A stretch of 64,000 nucleotides of DNA from Urophycis tenuis (GCA_036785325.1 JAXIVH010000001.1:4624880-4688879); one strand, 5' to 3'; shown: positions 1 through 18,253, numbered from the stretch's first letter. A program made the numbers and translations. Notes: generated from the letters alone by a model not told the origin.

Positions 1-146
1 TATTCTTTTTCTTCTTTCAGGGATCTTTGCGGTTTATTTGCACTACCTGAACATATATGAAAACTCAATTTTTTTTGGCAAAGTTGTCAGGCCTGGTGAA
101 AAATTGCATATTCTAGGCATCACGTTCATGTCGCACACTAGGAAAG

Positions 147-160
147 CCTCTAGGTGGCGC
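147..160 (+). promoter_or_regulatory. Second CTCF-like motif in the unit
   Basis: CCTCTAGGTGGCGC matches the CTCF core at 13 of 14 positions, in the same orientation as the site ~450 bp downstream. It is present in every unit of the array, with small changes in some. Confidence 0.35.
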
Positions 161-594
161 TGTTTATGAGCAATGTCTGTAACGCCTATAACTTCCGCAA
201 AATTTGGCGCACATTCAAAAACGTTACATCTACGGATGCGGGCAATCGTGCTGCACCTCGCTGTGTCAACGTGTTGTATTTTCGCCTGCCTTCGTTTTCG
301 CGCAAAATCGCAAAAACTAAAAAACAGCATTTACAGCCTCAATCCATCAGGCTTTCTCCGATATGCACGAAACTTGACATGTAGCATGTCCCGACTGAAA
401 TATAGAAAAACTCCATATAAAGTATGTTGAAATTCTCTATAGTCAGCGCGTTATAAAAATTTTAAAATTTGTCAATTTTCTGTAAAAACAGGAAGTGGAC
501 CATATCTCAACAATGCTATATTCTTTCGACACCAAATTTTGGTCCCTACCTCGGAATATGTCCTCCATGCTAGCTACCAAATTTCTGATCATTG

Positions 595-608
595 CCACTA
601 GAGGGCGC
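595..608 (+). promoter_or_regulatory. CTCF-like core motif in the repeat unit
   Basis: CCACTAGAGGGCGC matches the vertebrate CTCF core consensus CCASYAGRKGGCRS at every position. The same 14-mer recurs at 2486-2499, 4263-4276, 6322-6335 and 11771-11784 (units 2, 3, 4 and 6). It is degraded at 9481-9494 in unit 5. Binding is not shown; this is a sequence match only. Confidence 0.5.
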
Positions 609-859
609 TCTTTAAAATCAAGAAGTTTATTCCTCCATATTGGCAAGTGCTATTAACACAAAACTTGGTAGGCACATACCTCAGGGCTCCCTGAGGCAGG
701 GGTTAAAAGGACACAAAAATTCTGCCACGGGATGGCGCTCTAAAATCAGCATAAATCACTGTGCAAACACCATAATAGTTATGAATATGAAATTCACATG
801 ACACGTGTATACCTCTGCCAAAACCTCACTTACCAAAAATCGTGCTTGTCGTCGTAATA

Positions 860-873
860 GCGCCCCCTATAGG
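860..873 (-). promoter_or_regulatory. Reverse-oriented CTCF-like motif
   Basis: The reverse complement reads CCTATAGGGGGCGC, a 12 of 14 match to the CTCF core, facing the two forward sites of the same unit. Equivalent positions occur in the other units. It is weaker than the forward sites. Confidence 0.25.
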
Positions 874-1896
874 CTTTAAAAACGACAGCCCCGACACCAC
901 GTTTCACCTACATGTGTAAAACTCGGTAGGCCCGTTAACCAGGCCCAGACCTACAAAAAAGCCTCTTGGACCCATACCCGTTAACCCACCGGAAGTCAGA
1001 TATTTGCCTTCAAAGTTGCGAATTTTTGCGATTTTCGCATCCTATTTGAACGAACTCCTCCCAGGGGATTTGCCCGTTGGGCTCCAATTTTTTTGGGTAG
1101 ATTCAGGAGATGGGTCTTACCAAAAGTTGTGCTATTTGCGACTCTACCTCAAAGGGCGTGGCCATGGCGTTCCGTCAAAATCGGCCATAATCCATTTTTT
1201 GGCTTTTTCCAAGACACCGACTTTAACCGATATGTTTGAAACTCGGTATGGATGTTAACCTGGCCTAGCCCTACAAAAAAGCCTCTTGGACCCATGCCAT
1301 AAAACCCACCGAAAGTCAGATATTTTCGTTTCAATTTTTGCCATTTTCGATTTTCGCGTCCTATTTGAACGAACTCCTCCCAGGGGATTTGTCGCTTGGG
1401 CTCCAAATTTTTGGGGTAGATTCAGAACATGATTCTCACCAAAAGTTGTGCTACTTGCGACCCTACCTCAAAGGGCGTGGTCATGGCTTTCCTTCAAAGT
1501 CGGCCATATTCAATTATGTCGTTTTTATACCCATGTTTGTGAACGAACTCCTCCCATGGGATTTTTCCGTTCTGCTTCAAAATTGGCCAGTGCATTTAAA
1601 ACGTGGTTCTTAACTAAAGTTGTGCTATTTGCGACCCTACCTCAAAGGGCGTGGTCATGGCTTCCCGTCAAACTCGGCCATATTCAATTATTTCGTCTTT
1701 TATACCCATGTTTGTGAACAAATTCCTCCCAAGGGATTTTTCCGTTCTGCTTCAAAATTGGTCAGTGAATTTGTAACGTGGTTCGTAACTAAAGTTGTGC
1801 TATTTACGGCTCTACCTCGAAGGGCGTGGCCAGGGTGTGCCGTCAAAGTCGTCCATACCGCACAGTGCGTGGACAGCCACAAACGAGAACCTGTCA

Positions 1897-3480
1897 TTAT
1901 TATTATTTCGGGGAACTTTGACGTTGATTTGCACTATCTGAACATATATGAAAACTCAATTTTTTTTGGCAAAGTTTTAGGGACTGGTGAAAAATTTTGT
2001 ATTTTAGGCATCACAAACATGTCGCGCACTAGCAAAACCCCTAGGTGGCGCTGTTTATGAGCAATCTCTGTAACGCCTATAACTTCCGCAAAAGTTGGCG
2101 CACATTCAAAAACGTTATATCTACGGATTCGGGCAATCATGCTGCACCTCGCTGTGTCATCGAGTTGTATTTCCGCCTGCCTTCTTTTTCGCGCAAAATC
2201 GCAAAAACTAAAAAACAGTTTTTACAGCCTCAATCCATCAGGCTTTCTCCGATATGCACGAAATTTGACATGTAGCATGTCCCGACTGAATTATGCAAAA
2301 ACACCATATAAAGTATGTTGGAATTATCTATAGTTAGCGCGTTACAAAACTTTTAAGATTTGTCAATTTTCTGTAAAAACAGGAAGTGGACCATATCTCC
2401 ACAATGCTATATTCTTTCGACACCAAATTTTGGTCCCTACCTCGGAATATGTCCTCCATGCTAGCTACCAAATTTCTGGTCATTGCCACTAGAGGGCGCT
2501 CTTTAAAATCAAGAAGTTTATTCCTCCATATTGGCAAGTGCTATTAACACAAAACTTGGTAGGCACATACCTCAGGGCTCCCTGAGGCAGGGGTTAAAAG
2601 GACACAAAAATTCTGCCACGGGATGGCGCTCTAAAAGCAGCATAAATCACTGTGCAAACACCATAATAGCTATGAATATGAAATTCACAGGACACGTGTA
2701 TACCTCTGCCAAAACCTCACATACCAAAAATCGTGCTTGTCGTGGTAAGACCGCCCCCTACAGGCTTTAAAAACGACAGCCCCGACACCACGTTTCACTT
2801 ACATGTATGAAACTCGGTATGCCCATTGAACCGGTCCATACCTACAAAAAAGCCTCTTGGACCCATACCCGATAACCCACGGGAAGTCAGATATTTGCCT
2901 TCAAAGTTGTGAAATTTTGCGATTTTTGCATCTTATTTGAACGAACTCCTCCCAGGGGATTAGCCGGTTGGGCTTCAAAATTTTTGTGTAGGTTCAGAAC
3001 GTGGAACTTGAGAAAAGTTGTGCTATTTGGGACTCTACCTCAAAGGGCGTGGCCACGGCGTTCCGTCAAAATCGGCCATAATCCTTTTTTTGCCTTTTTT
3101 CCGAGTCACCGACTTTAACCGATATGTTTGAAACTCGGTATGGATGTTACCCTCGCCTAGCCCTACAAAAAAGCCTCTTGGACCCATGCCAAAAAACCCA
3201 CCGGAAGTCAGATATTTTCATTTTCATTTTTGCCATTTTCGATTTTCGCGTCCTATTTGAACGAACTCCTCCCATGGGATTTGTCGCTTGGGCTCCAAAT
3301 TTTTTGGGTAGATTCCTTGTGCAAAAGACAACCTGTCACCACACCATCTACCTGAACGACGACCTGTCACGACACCATCAACGTGAACGACGACCTGTCA
3401 CGACGCCATCCACGTGCCGACGAGTCAATTTTTACGGCGAGGTCCCCCCAAATGTCCCGCGGGACATTAACCCAATTTAG
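1897..3480 (+). repeat. Repeat unit 2 (lacks the 175-bp subrepeats)
   Basis: This is the 'GACGTTGATTTGC' start subtype. After the second ~300-bp repeat the sequence jumps at about 3315 straight into the ~32-bp minisatellite, so all three ~175-bp repeats are missing. It ends with the palindrome and (ATCT)n. Confidence 0.8.
3451..3468. repeat. 18-bp perfect palindrome at the unit end
   Basis: AATGTCCCGCGGGACATT is its own reverse complement. The identical sequence recurs at 7736-7753, 10894-10911 and 13184-13201, each just before the ATCT tract. It is absent from units 1 and 3. Confidence 0.9.
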
Positions 3481-3503
3481 ATATATCTATCAATCCATCC
3501 ATC

Positions 3504-5744
<2,241 letters not shown>

Positions 5745-7784
5745 CAGGGATCTTTGCGGTTTATTTGCACTACCTGAACATATATGAAAACTCAATTTTT
5801 TTTGGCAAAGTTGTCAGGCCTGGTGAAAAATTGTATATTCTAGGCATCACGTTCATGTCGCACACTAGGAAAGCCTCTAGGTGGCGCTGTTTATGAGCAA
5901 TGTCTGTAACGCCTATAACTTCCGCAAAATTTGGCGCACATTCAAAAACGTTACATCTACGGATGCGGGCAATCGTGCTGCACCTCGCTGTGTCAACGTG
6001 TTGTATTTTCGCCTGCCTTCGTTTTCGCGCAAAATCGCAAAAACTAAAAAACAGCATTTACAGCCTCAATCCATCAGGCTTTCTCCGATATGCACGAAAC
6101 TTGACATGTAGCATGTCCCGACTGAAATATAGAAAAACTCCATATAAAGTATGTTGAAATTCTCTATAGTCAGCGCGTTATAAAAATTTTAAAATTTGTC
6201 AATTTTCTGTAAAAACAGGAAGTGGACCATATCTCAACAATGCTATATTCTTTCGACACCAAATTTTGGTCCCTACCTCGGAATATGTCTTCCATGCTAG
6301 CTACTAAATTTCTGGTCATTGCCACTAGAGGGCGCTCTTAAAAATCAAGAAGTTTATACCTCCATATTGGCAAGAGCTATTAACACAAAACTTGGTAGCC
6401 ACATACCTCAGGGCTCCCTGAGGCAGGGGTTAAAAGGACACAAAAATTCTGCCACGGGATGGCGCTCTAAAATCAGCATAAATCACTGTGCGAACACCAT
6501 AATAGTTATGAATATGAAATTCACAGGACACGTGTATACCTCTGCCAAAACCTCACTTACCAAAAATCGTGCTTGTCGTCGTAATAGCGCCCCCTATAGG
6601 CTTTAAAAACGACAGCCCCGACACCACGTTTCACCTACATGTATAAAACTCGGTAGGCCCGTTAACCAGGCCCAGACCTACAAAAAAGCCTCTTGGACCC
6701 ATACCCGTTAACCCACCGGAAGTCAGATATTTGCCTTCAAAGTTGCGAATTTTTGCGATTTTCGCATCCTATTTGAACGAACTCCTCCCAGGGGATTGGT
6801 CGGTTGGGCTTCAAAATTTTTGTGTAGGTTCAGAACGTGGAACTTGAAAAAAGTTGTGCTATTTGGGACTCTACCTCAAAGGGCGTGGCCACGGCGTTCC
6901 GTCAAAATCGGCCATAATCCATTTTTTGGCTTTTTCCAAGACACCGACTTTAACCGATTTGTTTGAAACTCGGTATGGATGTTACCCTGGCCTAGCCCTA
7001 CAAAAAAGCCTCTTGGACCGATACAAAAAAACCCACCGGAAGTCAGATATTTCCGTTTTAATTTTTGCCATTTTCGATTTTCGCGTGCTATTTGAACGAA
7101 CTCCTCCCAGGGGATTTGTCGCTTGGGCTCCAAATTTTTGGGGTAGATTCAGAACATGATTCTCACCAAAAGTTGTGCTATTTGCGACCCTACCTCAAAG
7201 GGCGTGGTCATGGCTTTCCTTCAAAGTCGGCCATATTCAATTATGTCGTTTTTATACCCATGTTTGTGAACGAACTCCTCCCATGGAATTTTTCGGTTCT
7301 GCTTCAAAATTGGCCAGTCCATTTGAAACGTGGTTCTTTACTAAAGTTGTGCTTTTTGCGACTCTACGTAGAAGGGCGTGGCCATGGCGTGCCGTCAAAT
7401 TCAGCCATATTCAATTATTTCGTCTTTTATACCCATGTTTGTGAACAAATTCCTCCCAAGCGATTTTTCCGTTCTGCTTCAAAAATTGGTCAGTGCATTT
7501 GAAACGTGGTTCTTAACTAAAGTTGTGCTATTTATGGCTCTACCTCGAAGGGCGTGGCCAGGGTGTGCAGTCAAAGTCGGCCATACCGCACAGTGCGTGG
7601 ACAGCCACAAACGAGAACCTGTCACGCCATCCTTGAGCAAACGACGACCTGTCACGACTTCATCCATGTGAACGACGAACTGTCACGACGCCATCCACGT
7701 GCCGACGAGTCAATTTTTACGGCGAGGTCCCCCCAAATGTCCCGCGGGACATTAACCCAATTTAGATATATCAATCCATCCATC
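5745..7784 (+). repeat. Repeat unit 4
   Basis: The first ~560 bp are almost identical to unit 1 ('GCGGTTTATTTGC' subtype). It contains both ~300-bp repeats, three ~175-bp repeats, the minisatellite and the 18-bp palindrome, and ends at (ATCT)n. Confidence 0.8.
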
Positions 7785-8889
<1,105 letters not shown>

Positions 8890-10944
8890 GTTATTATTAT
8901 TTCTAGGAACTTTGAAGTTGATTTGCGCTATCTAACCCTATATGAAAACTCAATTTTTTTTGGCAAAGTTGTCAGGCCTGGTGAAAATAGATATATGATA
9001 TGTGTCATGTTCATGTCGCACACTAGCAAAACCCCTAGGTGGCGCTGTTTATGAGCAAAATCCGTAACGCTAATAACTCCCGCATAGATTGTCGTACATT
9101 CAAAAACTTTATATCTACGCATGCGGGCAATCATGCTGCACCTCCTGATGTAGGCCACGCCCACTTCCGCCTGACTTTTTTTTTTGCAACAGCAGAAAAA
9201 TGCCAAAAAAGTGCTGCAACGAGCTCAAAACATAGGGCTTTCTCCGATTCGCACGAAACTCGACATTTACAATCCCCAGACTGAATGATGAAAAAATGTC
9301 ATTTGAAGTATGTTGAAATTCTCTATACTAAGCGCGTAATAAATTTTTTTAGATGTGTCAATTTTACGTAAAAAAAGGAAGTGGACCAAATCTCCACAAT
9401 GCTATGTCCGTTCAACACCAAACTTTAGTCCCTACTTCGGTATATGTCCCTCATGTATCCTACAAAATTTCTGCTCATTGCCACTATGTGGTGCTCTTTA
9501 AAATCAACAAGTTTATAACTCCACATTGGCAAGTGCGATTAACACAAAACTTGGTAGGCACATACCTCAGGGCTCCCTGAGGCAGGGGTTAAAAGGAGAC
9601 AAAAATTCTGCCACGGGATGGCGCTCTAAAATCAGCATAAATCACTGTGCAAACACCATAATAGTTATGAATATGAAATTCACAGGACACGTGTATACCT
9701 CTGCCAAAACCTCACATACCAAAAATCGTGCTTGTCGTGGTAATAGCGCCCCCTACAGGCTTTAAAAACGACAGCCCCGACACCACGTTTCACCTACATG
9801 TATGAAAATCGGTAGGCCCGTTAATCAGGCCCAGACCTACAAAAAAGCCTCTTGGACCAATACCCGTTAACCCACCGGAAGTCAGATATTTGCCTTCAAA
9901 GTTGCGAATTTTTGCGATTTTCGCACCCTATTTGAATGAACTCCTCCCAGGGGATTAGCCCGTTGGGCTCCAAATTTTTTGGGTAGATTCAGAATATGGT
10001 TCTTACCAAAAGTTGTGCTATTTGGGACTCTACCTCAAAGGGCGTGGCCACGGCGTTCCGTCAAAATCGGCCATAATCCATTTTTTGCCTTTTTCCAAGA
10101 CACCGACTTTAACCGATTTGTTTGAAACTCGGTATGGATGTTACCCTGGCCTAGCCCTACAAAAAAGCCTCTTGGACCGATACAAAAAAACCCACCGGAA
10201 GTCAGATATTTTCATTTTAATTTTTGCCATTTTCGATTTTCGCGTCTTATTTGAACGAACTCCTCCCAGGGGATTTGTCGCTTGGGCTCCAAATTTTTTG
10301 GGTAGATTCAGAACATGATTCTCACCAAAAGTTGTGCTATTTGCGACCCTACCTCAAAGGGCGTGGTCATGGCTTTCCTTCAAAGTCGGCCATATTCAAT
10401 TATGTCGTTTTTATACCCATGTTTGTGAACGAACTCCTCCCATGGAATTTTTCCGTTCTGCTTCAAAATTGGCCAGTGCATTTGAAACGTGGTTCTTAAC
10501 TAAAGTTGTGCTATTTGCGACCCTACCTCAAAGGGCGTGGTCATGGCTTCCCGTCAAAGTCGGCCATATTCAATTATTTCGTCTTTTATACCCATGTTTG
10601 TGAACAAATTCCTCCCAAGGGATTTTTCCGTTCTGCTTCAAAATTGGTCAGTGCATTTGAAACGTGGTTCTTAACTAAAGTTGTGCTATTTATGGCTCTA
10701 CCTCGAAGGGCGTGGCCAGGGTGTGCAGTCAAAGTCGGCCATACCGCACAGTGCGTGGACAGCCACAAACGAGAACCTGTCACGCCATCCTTGAGCAAAC
10801 GACGACCTGTCACGACTTCATCCATGTGAACGACGAACTGTCACGACGCCATCCACGTGCCGACGAGTCAATTTTTACGGCGAGGTCCCCCCAAATGTCC
10901 CGCGGGACATTAACCCAATTTAGATATATCAATCAATCCATCCA
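8890..10944 (+). repeat. Repeat unit 5 (diverged 5' half)
   Basis: The first ~640 bp are clearly related to the other units but carry many substitutions and small indels. From about 9530 onward it matches the other units closely again. The abrupt change in divergence suggests recombination or gene conversion of the 3' part. It ends with the palindrome and (ATCT)n. Confidence 0.8.
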
Positions 10945-13427
<2,483 letters not shown>

Positions 13428-13496
13428 TCACGATTGGGTTAAATGCAGAAGACAAAATTTCCCTCACGGGATCAAATCAGTAATTCTTCTTCTTAA
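13428..13496 (+). mobile_element. SINE 3' tail (5'-truncated)
   Basis: The sequence from 'TTCACGATTGGGTTAAATGC' to a (TTC)n end is nearly identical to the last ~70 bp of the full SINE at 22912-23222. The tRNA-like head and body are absent. It sits exactly between the truncated repeat array and the start of block A. Confidence 0.85.
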
Positions 13497-13765
13497 AAGT
13501 TCCAGGACTTCTACTTTCATTATTGAATTCAGAACTTTTAATTTGGGTGTATTTATTACAAAACGTTATCTTACAGCCCAAAAAGGTTAATAACACTCCT
13601 GCAGGCAGGAGCTCAGCCGGCACTCCATCTGAGCTCTCTGTGCTGCCCTGCCATCACCTGTGGTGTCCACCTGAGATGTTGATCTAGAGAGATAGTCATT
13701 TACTGTCCTCAAAGACAATGGGCTGGATGTTTAGACACAAAGTACACTGTACATTGACACCAGGG

Positions 13766-13915
13766 GTTGCGTTAACCGAATATTTTCCGTCATTGACTTT
13801 TTTTTTTAACGGTGACGGAAAAATCTGAGGGCCATACGTCATTTTGACAGATTGCAATTCACACCCCTGACCACTTGGTGGTGATGAGCATATTACAGTA
13901 ATTAGCTCTTGTAGA
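13766..13915. mobile_element. Stem-forming MITE-like remnant
   Basis: 'ATTTTCCGTCATTGAC' and 'GGTGACGGAAAAAT' form inverted arms around a T-rich loop. The paralogous sequence is at 40380-40530. I could not define both ends. Confidence 0.4.
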
Positions 13916-13962
13916 ATTTAAACACATTTGCACATTGTGACGTCACTGACTGCGCTCCAACC

Positions 13963-14476
13963 AAGCGGCAACATTCCATGCTGAAAAATGAAGCCCATGC
14001 GGAAGTGCAAAAACTTGCAGTTCCTCGACTGGCCGCTTGAGGCTGGCTGCAGAACGGAGTCAACTCCCATAGACACCCATGTTAAAATGTCCAACTTTAC
14101 AGCCAAAATAAACATGTTTACAGCCTGGTTCAAAAAACGGTTTTGGTGTCTTTCAGTAGTGTTCGAGTCCATGACAACTGTGAGGGGGGTGAATTTTTTT
14201 AGAATCCATTATTTTAATGCACAGAGAAGGATTTATTTTATGAATAATTAAGGGCGTGGTCAACTTGATTGGCAGCTGTCATCTGTCATCATGGCACGAC
14301 CTTCACGGATTCGAGGCTTTGATTGGTCTGGCTGGAGGTAGGCGGGCTTAGAACACAGACTGAAATGTCCAAGATGGCGGCGCCCAGAAGCTCAATTTTA
14401 GGCTTCATCTCCGCTGTTAAGAATGCCTATGGGTGACGTCACGGAGGGTTTGTCCATTAGTTATATACAGTCTATG
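13963..14476. mobile_element. Non-autonomous hAT-like insertion
   Basis: A 514-bp insertion flanked by the direct repeat GCTCCAACC (13954-13962 and 14477-14485). The paralogous site near 40570 has one copy and no insertion, so this is a clean empty-site comparison. An 8- or 9-bp target duplication fits hAT. Terminal inverted repeats are poor, so the superfamily is inferred from the duplication length. It has no coding capacity. Confidence 0.7.
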
Positions 14477-14589
14477 GCTCCAACCCGTAAAAGTTTAGCG
14501 GTCTCTTGACATCAGTCTACACGGTCACTGCAAGACTCGAGGGGAGAAGGGGTGGGTAAAGATCTGGGCACAGTTCTCCCAGAAGTTCG

Positions 14590-14720
14590 TGTTACGTTAG
14601 AGTGGTGTCGAGATATTTCAATGCATTTTTTAAATGTTTTGCTACAGTGCCTGAACCTGTATAACTTTGAACTGTGACTGCGAACATTTTCTTTACTGCA
14701 GCCGCAGCCATCTGAACTCA
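14590..14720. repeat. Repeat shared inverted with lectin intron 3
   Basis: This sequence recurs in the opposite orientation at about 31930-32060 inside intron 3 of the lectin gene, and directly at about 40680-40810. A dispersed transposon-derived segment is likely. Confidence 0.6.
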
Positions 14721-15100
14721 ACTGCCTTACACAAATGTTGTTACCCAACCACTGGTATTACACACCACCACTCAATCAGTTGGATCCTCCTGTATCTCAA
14801 AACAAGAGTCCTGCTGTCCATACACCCCCTAATAAGTGGAGGTGGATCATCTGAAGGAAAACAGCTGGCACATCCTGAGGCATGGATATTATGCAGTTTC
14901 AACTTTTCTTTTTAGATTCACTCACAGACAGCAGATGTTACAGTCTAGATCAAAATATTTATTTTCTTTTGTTTTCGGTTTGAATTTGTATCACTTGAAT
15001 TTTCTCATCTGTATGTTGAGTCATGAATAATGTATTTTTAATGACTGCATTTGTTAAAGTAGTCAATTAGATCGCTGTTGAAATATCAAATCTCGACCGG

Positions 15101-15160
15101 ATGTGGAATGATTTGTCCTGTGGTTTATCCAGACAATGGATCTGTGAAATGGAAATATAA
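15101..15160 (+). pseudogene. Relic of a C-type lectin last exon
   Basis: Sixty bases read M-W-N-D-L-S-C-G-L-S-R-Q-W-I-C-E-M-E-I-stop. This matches the final residues of the lectin gene at 36311-36370, including the WND calcium/sugar motif and the last two conserved cysteines. Upstream exon sequence is replaced and the preceding splice acceptor is missing, so it cannot be part of a working gene. The following ~50 bases also match the lectin 3' UTR. An acceptor-like segment related to the one before lectin exon 6 lies downstream near 15536-15555, out of order, which suggests rearrangement among lectin copies. Confidence 0.85.
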
Positions 15161-16834
15161 TAAATCTCTGATACCATGACAGTACATTAACCTGACTGTA
15201 TGTTTTTTCACTGCCTCACACCTACAATAACTTGTGACTCGTAGGCTCTGACATCAAGACATCTATGCATATAGCATACATGTTTGTTCTTGGACTAACA
15301 AGGCTAAAGCTAACAGCTACCTGCAGTTATTGATCTGCTGACACACGACTGTATTGATAAATATTCGATGGATCAAGAGTAGTAAAATATTGTGTAACTT
15401 CCATCTTTTCATCCATCCATTTTCTTGACAAATGTGTCTGTAAACCGAATACCAACCATTTAAACGTCCAAATGAGTAACCTGACACAACCTCTGACACT
15501 TAAATCAAGTCACCACAATGAAGGGTGACTTGGAAAATGTTATTCCTTCTGCAGGTTCCACAATCGAGAGGATTTTTTTAGTTCTTTCCAAAAATCTAAG
15601 GAAATTATTTGAGTCACCATCACCATGTTTACACAAAAAGTAAAGGTATGGTCTGAGTAGAGGTGCATTCAGGATGCACTGGTCAAGATGACTGTAAAAG
15701 TAGTAGGAGTAGATTTAATATCAATCACTTTGAATTCTTCAATGTTTATCGGCAAAGTTGAAGTGTTTTGTTTTGTTTTATTCATTGAACGTTTGAAACT
15801 TGATAGGACATCACCACCATTTATTAAACTATAAGATACAAACCAAATAATGTGAGGTGTTATGAACCCAGCTAGTTGAGGGAAAAGAGAAGTAACACAC
15901 ATAACCCGATGGGTGGATTGCAATTAACGTGACATTTATTATTTACTGGCAAGTGGAAATTAAATAAGATAACCAACAGAAAAGGACCGCCAGGTGCTGT
16001 CAAATCAAATAAACAAATATAACAAGAGAAGTCCTTAAAATAAAATGGAGCTAATTGTCTATTGACTAAGGTGAGTGGTGAATGACCACAAATCAAACAT
16101 CTGTGATAGGGTCAGCCCACGTAGATGCTCACTGGCTCACACACACCTGCAGTGTATTTTGAATTAACGACCTTGTCACTTCCGCCGGGATAAAGTAGGG
16201 TATGGTCTATTGTTCGAGTCACTCGTTGCCGTCGCTGTTGTATGGAGTTAGCTGCTGGGGGTTCATGCCTGAACGTTACGGGCATTGATCGGTAAGCTGT
16301 TGCGTGCAACCAATCCTTTCTTTATCGGTTAGCCGGTTCTGTTACGCATCCTGATCAGAATGCTTGTAGGTTTAATCATTGTGTTTAGCTAACGAGTTTG
16401 ACTCGCTGCCTCTGGCCCGTTTTGATTTGTTTGCTATACCATGCTAGGCTTTTAGAGTAAATATGCTGCCTTCTTCCCACTGTTCCCATAGCTGACGTGG
16501 GGCCCTCTTCGATGCCCATTTCCTTCTGGGCTTATCCTTTTGCACGGCAGTCAAGGTAGGCAGAGCGCTGCCTTAGTGCTTGATAGGCTATCTCCCCGGT
16601 GGTCAACAGGCAACTGCCCTAGTTAGAGTGTTGGAAGGAACGTTCTTAAACTTGAAATGATATTGCTCTTTTTTTCTATTTATTAAAGTAATGATCGTAT
16701 TTATATCATATCAAGGAAATGTGCAATATCTCTTTTGTATATCAATGGTCTTAAACTCAATGTCTGTTTTGTCTAAATTAAAGTAGTGATTTACTGTATT
16801 TATATTGCCTCAGGGAAGATGTGCAATATCTGTA
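15161..16834. other. Lectin 3'-flank-like and anonymous sequence
   Basis: 15560-15920 resembles the lectin 3' flank at 36640-36930. The remainder (15920-16830) shows no coding domain and is shared with 41990-44200. Nothing else is recognised. Confidence 0.5.
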
Positions 16835-16965
16835 TTTGCCCATTGCTTAAACACGTTTTGCAAAACTTGGCTCAGTGTGTCAAAACTCTACACACAAGCA
16901 AATAAGACACAACACTGGGAAATAAACCATTCACAACTATGTCAAATTGAAACTCTGCTATCAAA
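16835..16965. mobile_element. Truncated left end of the Tc1/mariner element
   Basis: It matches 44213-44353, the left terminal region of the complete element in block B. The first ~7 bases of the terminal repeat are lost, and everything beyond ~130 bp is replaced by a LINE fragment. Confidence 0.8.
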
Positions 16966-17383
16966 ACCGAAAGAACGAGATCGCGAATACAAGCGGCCGA
17001 AATGAGTTTCCTCCGTAGGGTGTCCGGGCTCTCCCTTAGAGATAGGGTGAGAAGCTCGGTCATCCGGGAGGGGCTCAGAGTAGAACCGCTGCTCCTCCGC
17101 ATCGAGAGGAGCCAGTTGCGGTGGCTCGGGCATCTAGTGAGGATGCCTCCTGGACGCCTCCCTGGGGAGGTGTTCCGGGCACGTCCCTCCGGGAGGAGGC
17201 CCCGGGGAAGACCCAGGACACGCTGGAGGGACTATGTCTCTCGGCTGGCCTGGGAACGCCTCGGGATCCCCCCGGAAGAGCTGGACGAAGTGGCTGGGGA
17301 GAGGGAAGTCTGGGCTTCTCTCCTCAGGCTGCTGCCCCCGCGACCCGACCCCGGATAAGCAGAGGACATGGATGGATGGATGG
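16966..17383 (+). mobile_element. 5'-truncated non-LTR retrotransposon
   Basis: The frame from 17002 to 17358 (117 residues) carries the C-terminal signature common in fish LINE polyproteins: a 'LRWLGHLVRM' segment, an R/P-rich stretch with 'RGRPRTRWRDY', and 'LLPPRPDPG' just before the stop. A (GGAT)n tail follows at 17371-17383, typical of a LINE 3' end. Endonuclease and most of the reverse transcriptase are absent. Clade not assigned. It occupies the point where block A departs from block B. Confidence 0.8.
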
Positions 17384-17800
17384 AAGTGTAGTAAAATGGT
17401 CTCGGCCTCAGAAGGGAATTAGGGGGGTATCATACAAAACTAGTACAAAACTAGAGTAGTACTTCCTGTGACGACAGTCGAAGTAGAATAGAATAGAATA
17501 GTGTTTATTGTCATTATACGGTGTACAATGAAATTTGAAGGGTGCTCCCGCAGAGCTAGTGCACACAGAAAAACCAAAGAAAGAAACAAAAACAAGACCA
17601 GAAAAATAGACATTTTAAAAAGATATACAATAATAGGTATTATGGCTAAGGAGGTAGTGCAATAAAATATAATATAATATGTATGAGATGAAATAAGTTA
17701 CATAAAAAAAAGAAGGTTGTAAACATTCAAAACACTTAAGTCCAGTGCTGTCCAAGGTGCTGAAAAGGAGGTAGGGGGAGGTAGATAGGTTGGGTGGTTA

Positions 17801-18232
17801 TTATCCAGGGGGGCGGCAGTGCGTGTATCCGTGGGTGTTTGTGGTTTGTATGGCCCAGGGGAAAAAGCTCTTAGTCAGTCTGCTAGTGCTGGACTTTGTG
17901 GATCTGTAGCGTCTCCCAGAAGGCAACAGATCAAACAAAGGGTAGGCAGGGTGTGAGGGGTCTCCGGTGATGGCCCTGATCTTCCTAAGACAGCAGGATG
18001 TAGCAATGCGTTCTAGGCTGGGCAGAGGGCAGCCGATGATCTTTTGGGCTGTGTTTATGACCCTCTGCACTGCTGTCCTGTCCTTGGTTGTTGAGCCTGC
18101 ATACCAGACGCCCAGACAGTACGACAATATGCTCTCCACCGAGGAGTGGTAGAAGGCCAGCAGCAGCTTCGTGTCCAGATGTGGTGTCCTGAGGACACGC
18201 AGGAAGTGAAGCCGCTGCTGAGCCTTCTTCAC
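17801..18232 (-). pseudogene. LINE ORF2 C-terminal segment
   Basis: A 143-codon open stretch beginning 'KKAQQRLHFLRVLR', through 'YHSSVESILSYCLGVWYAGS', to 'LFDLLPSGRRYRS'. These motifs follow the reverse transcriptase core in L2/CR1-type LINEs. In the block B copy a 25-bp deletion near 50769 breaks this segment. Confidence 0.85.
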
Positions 18233-18253
18233 CAGGACCCTGATGTTGTAAGT

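Larger units (their letters stand above)
1..1896 (+). repeat. Repeat unit 1
   Basis: This is the 'GCGGTTTATTTGC' start subtype, also seen in units 4 and 6. It has both ~300-bp repeats (from about 955 and 1265) and three ~175-bp repeats (from about 1442, 1616 and 1791). The distal minisatellite is cut short, so unit 2 follows directly at about 1897 without an ATCT tract. Confidence 0.8.
13497..16965. repeat. Duplicated block A, left part
   Basis: Nearly identical in direct orientation to 40101-44353. The right copy has a LINE insertion (42380-43650), and this copy has a private ~0.5-kb insertion (13963-14476). It contains lectin intron-like flank, decayed lectin exon sequence and the left end of a mariner element. 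Homology stops at about 16965, where a LINE fragment follows. Confidence 0.9.

Noticed and set aside
17121..17459. Alternative frame over the 17-kb LINE fragment
   Set aside because: Shadow of the LINE C-terminal frame at 17002-17358, which carries the recognised motifs.
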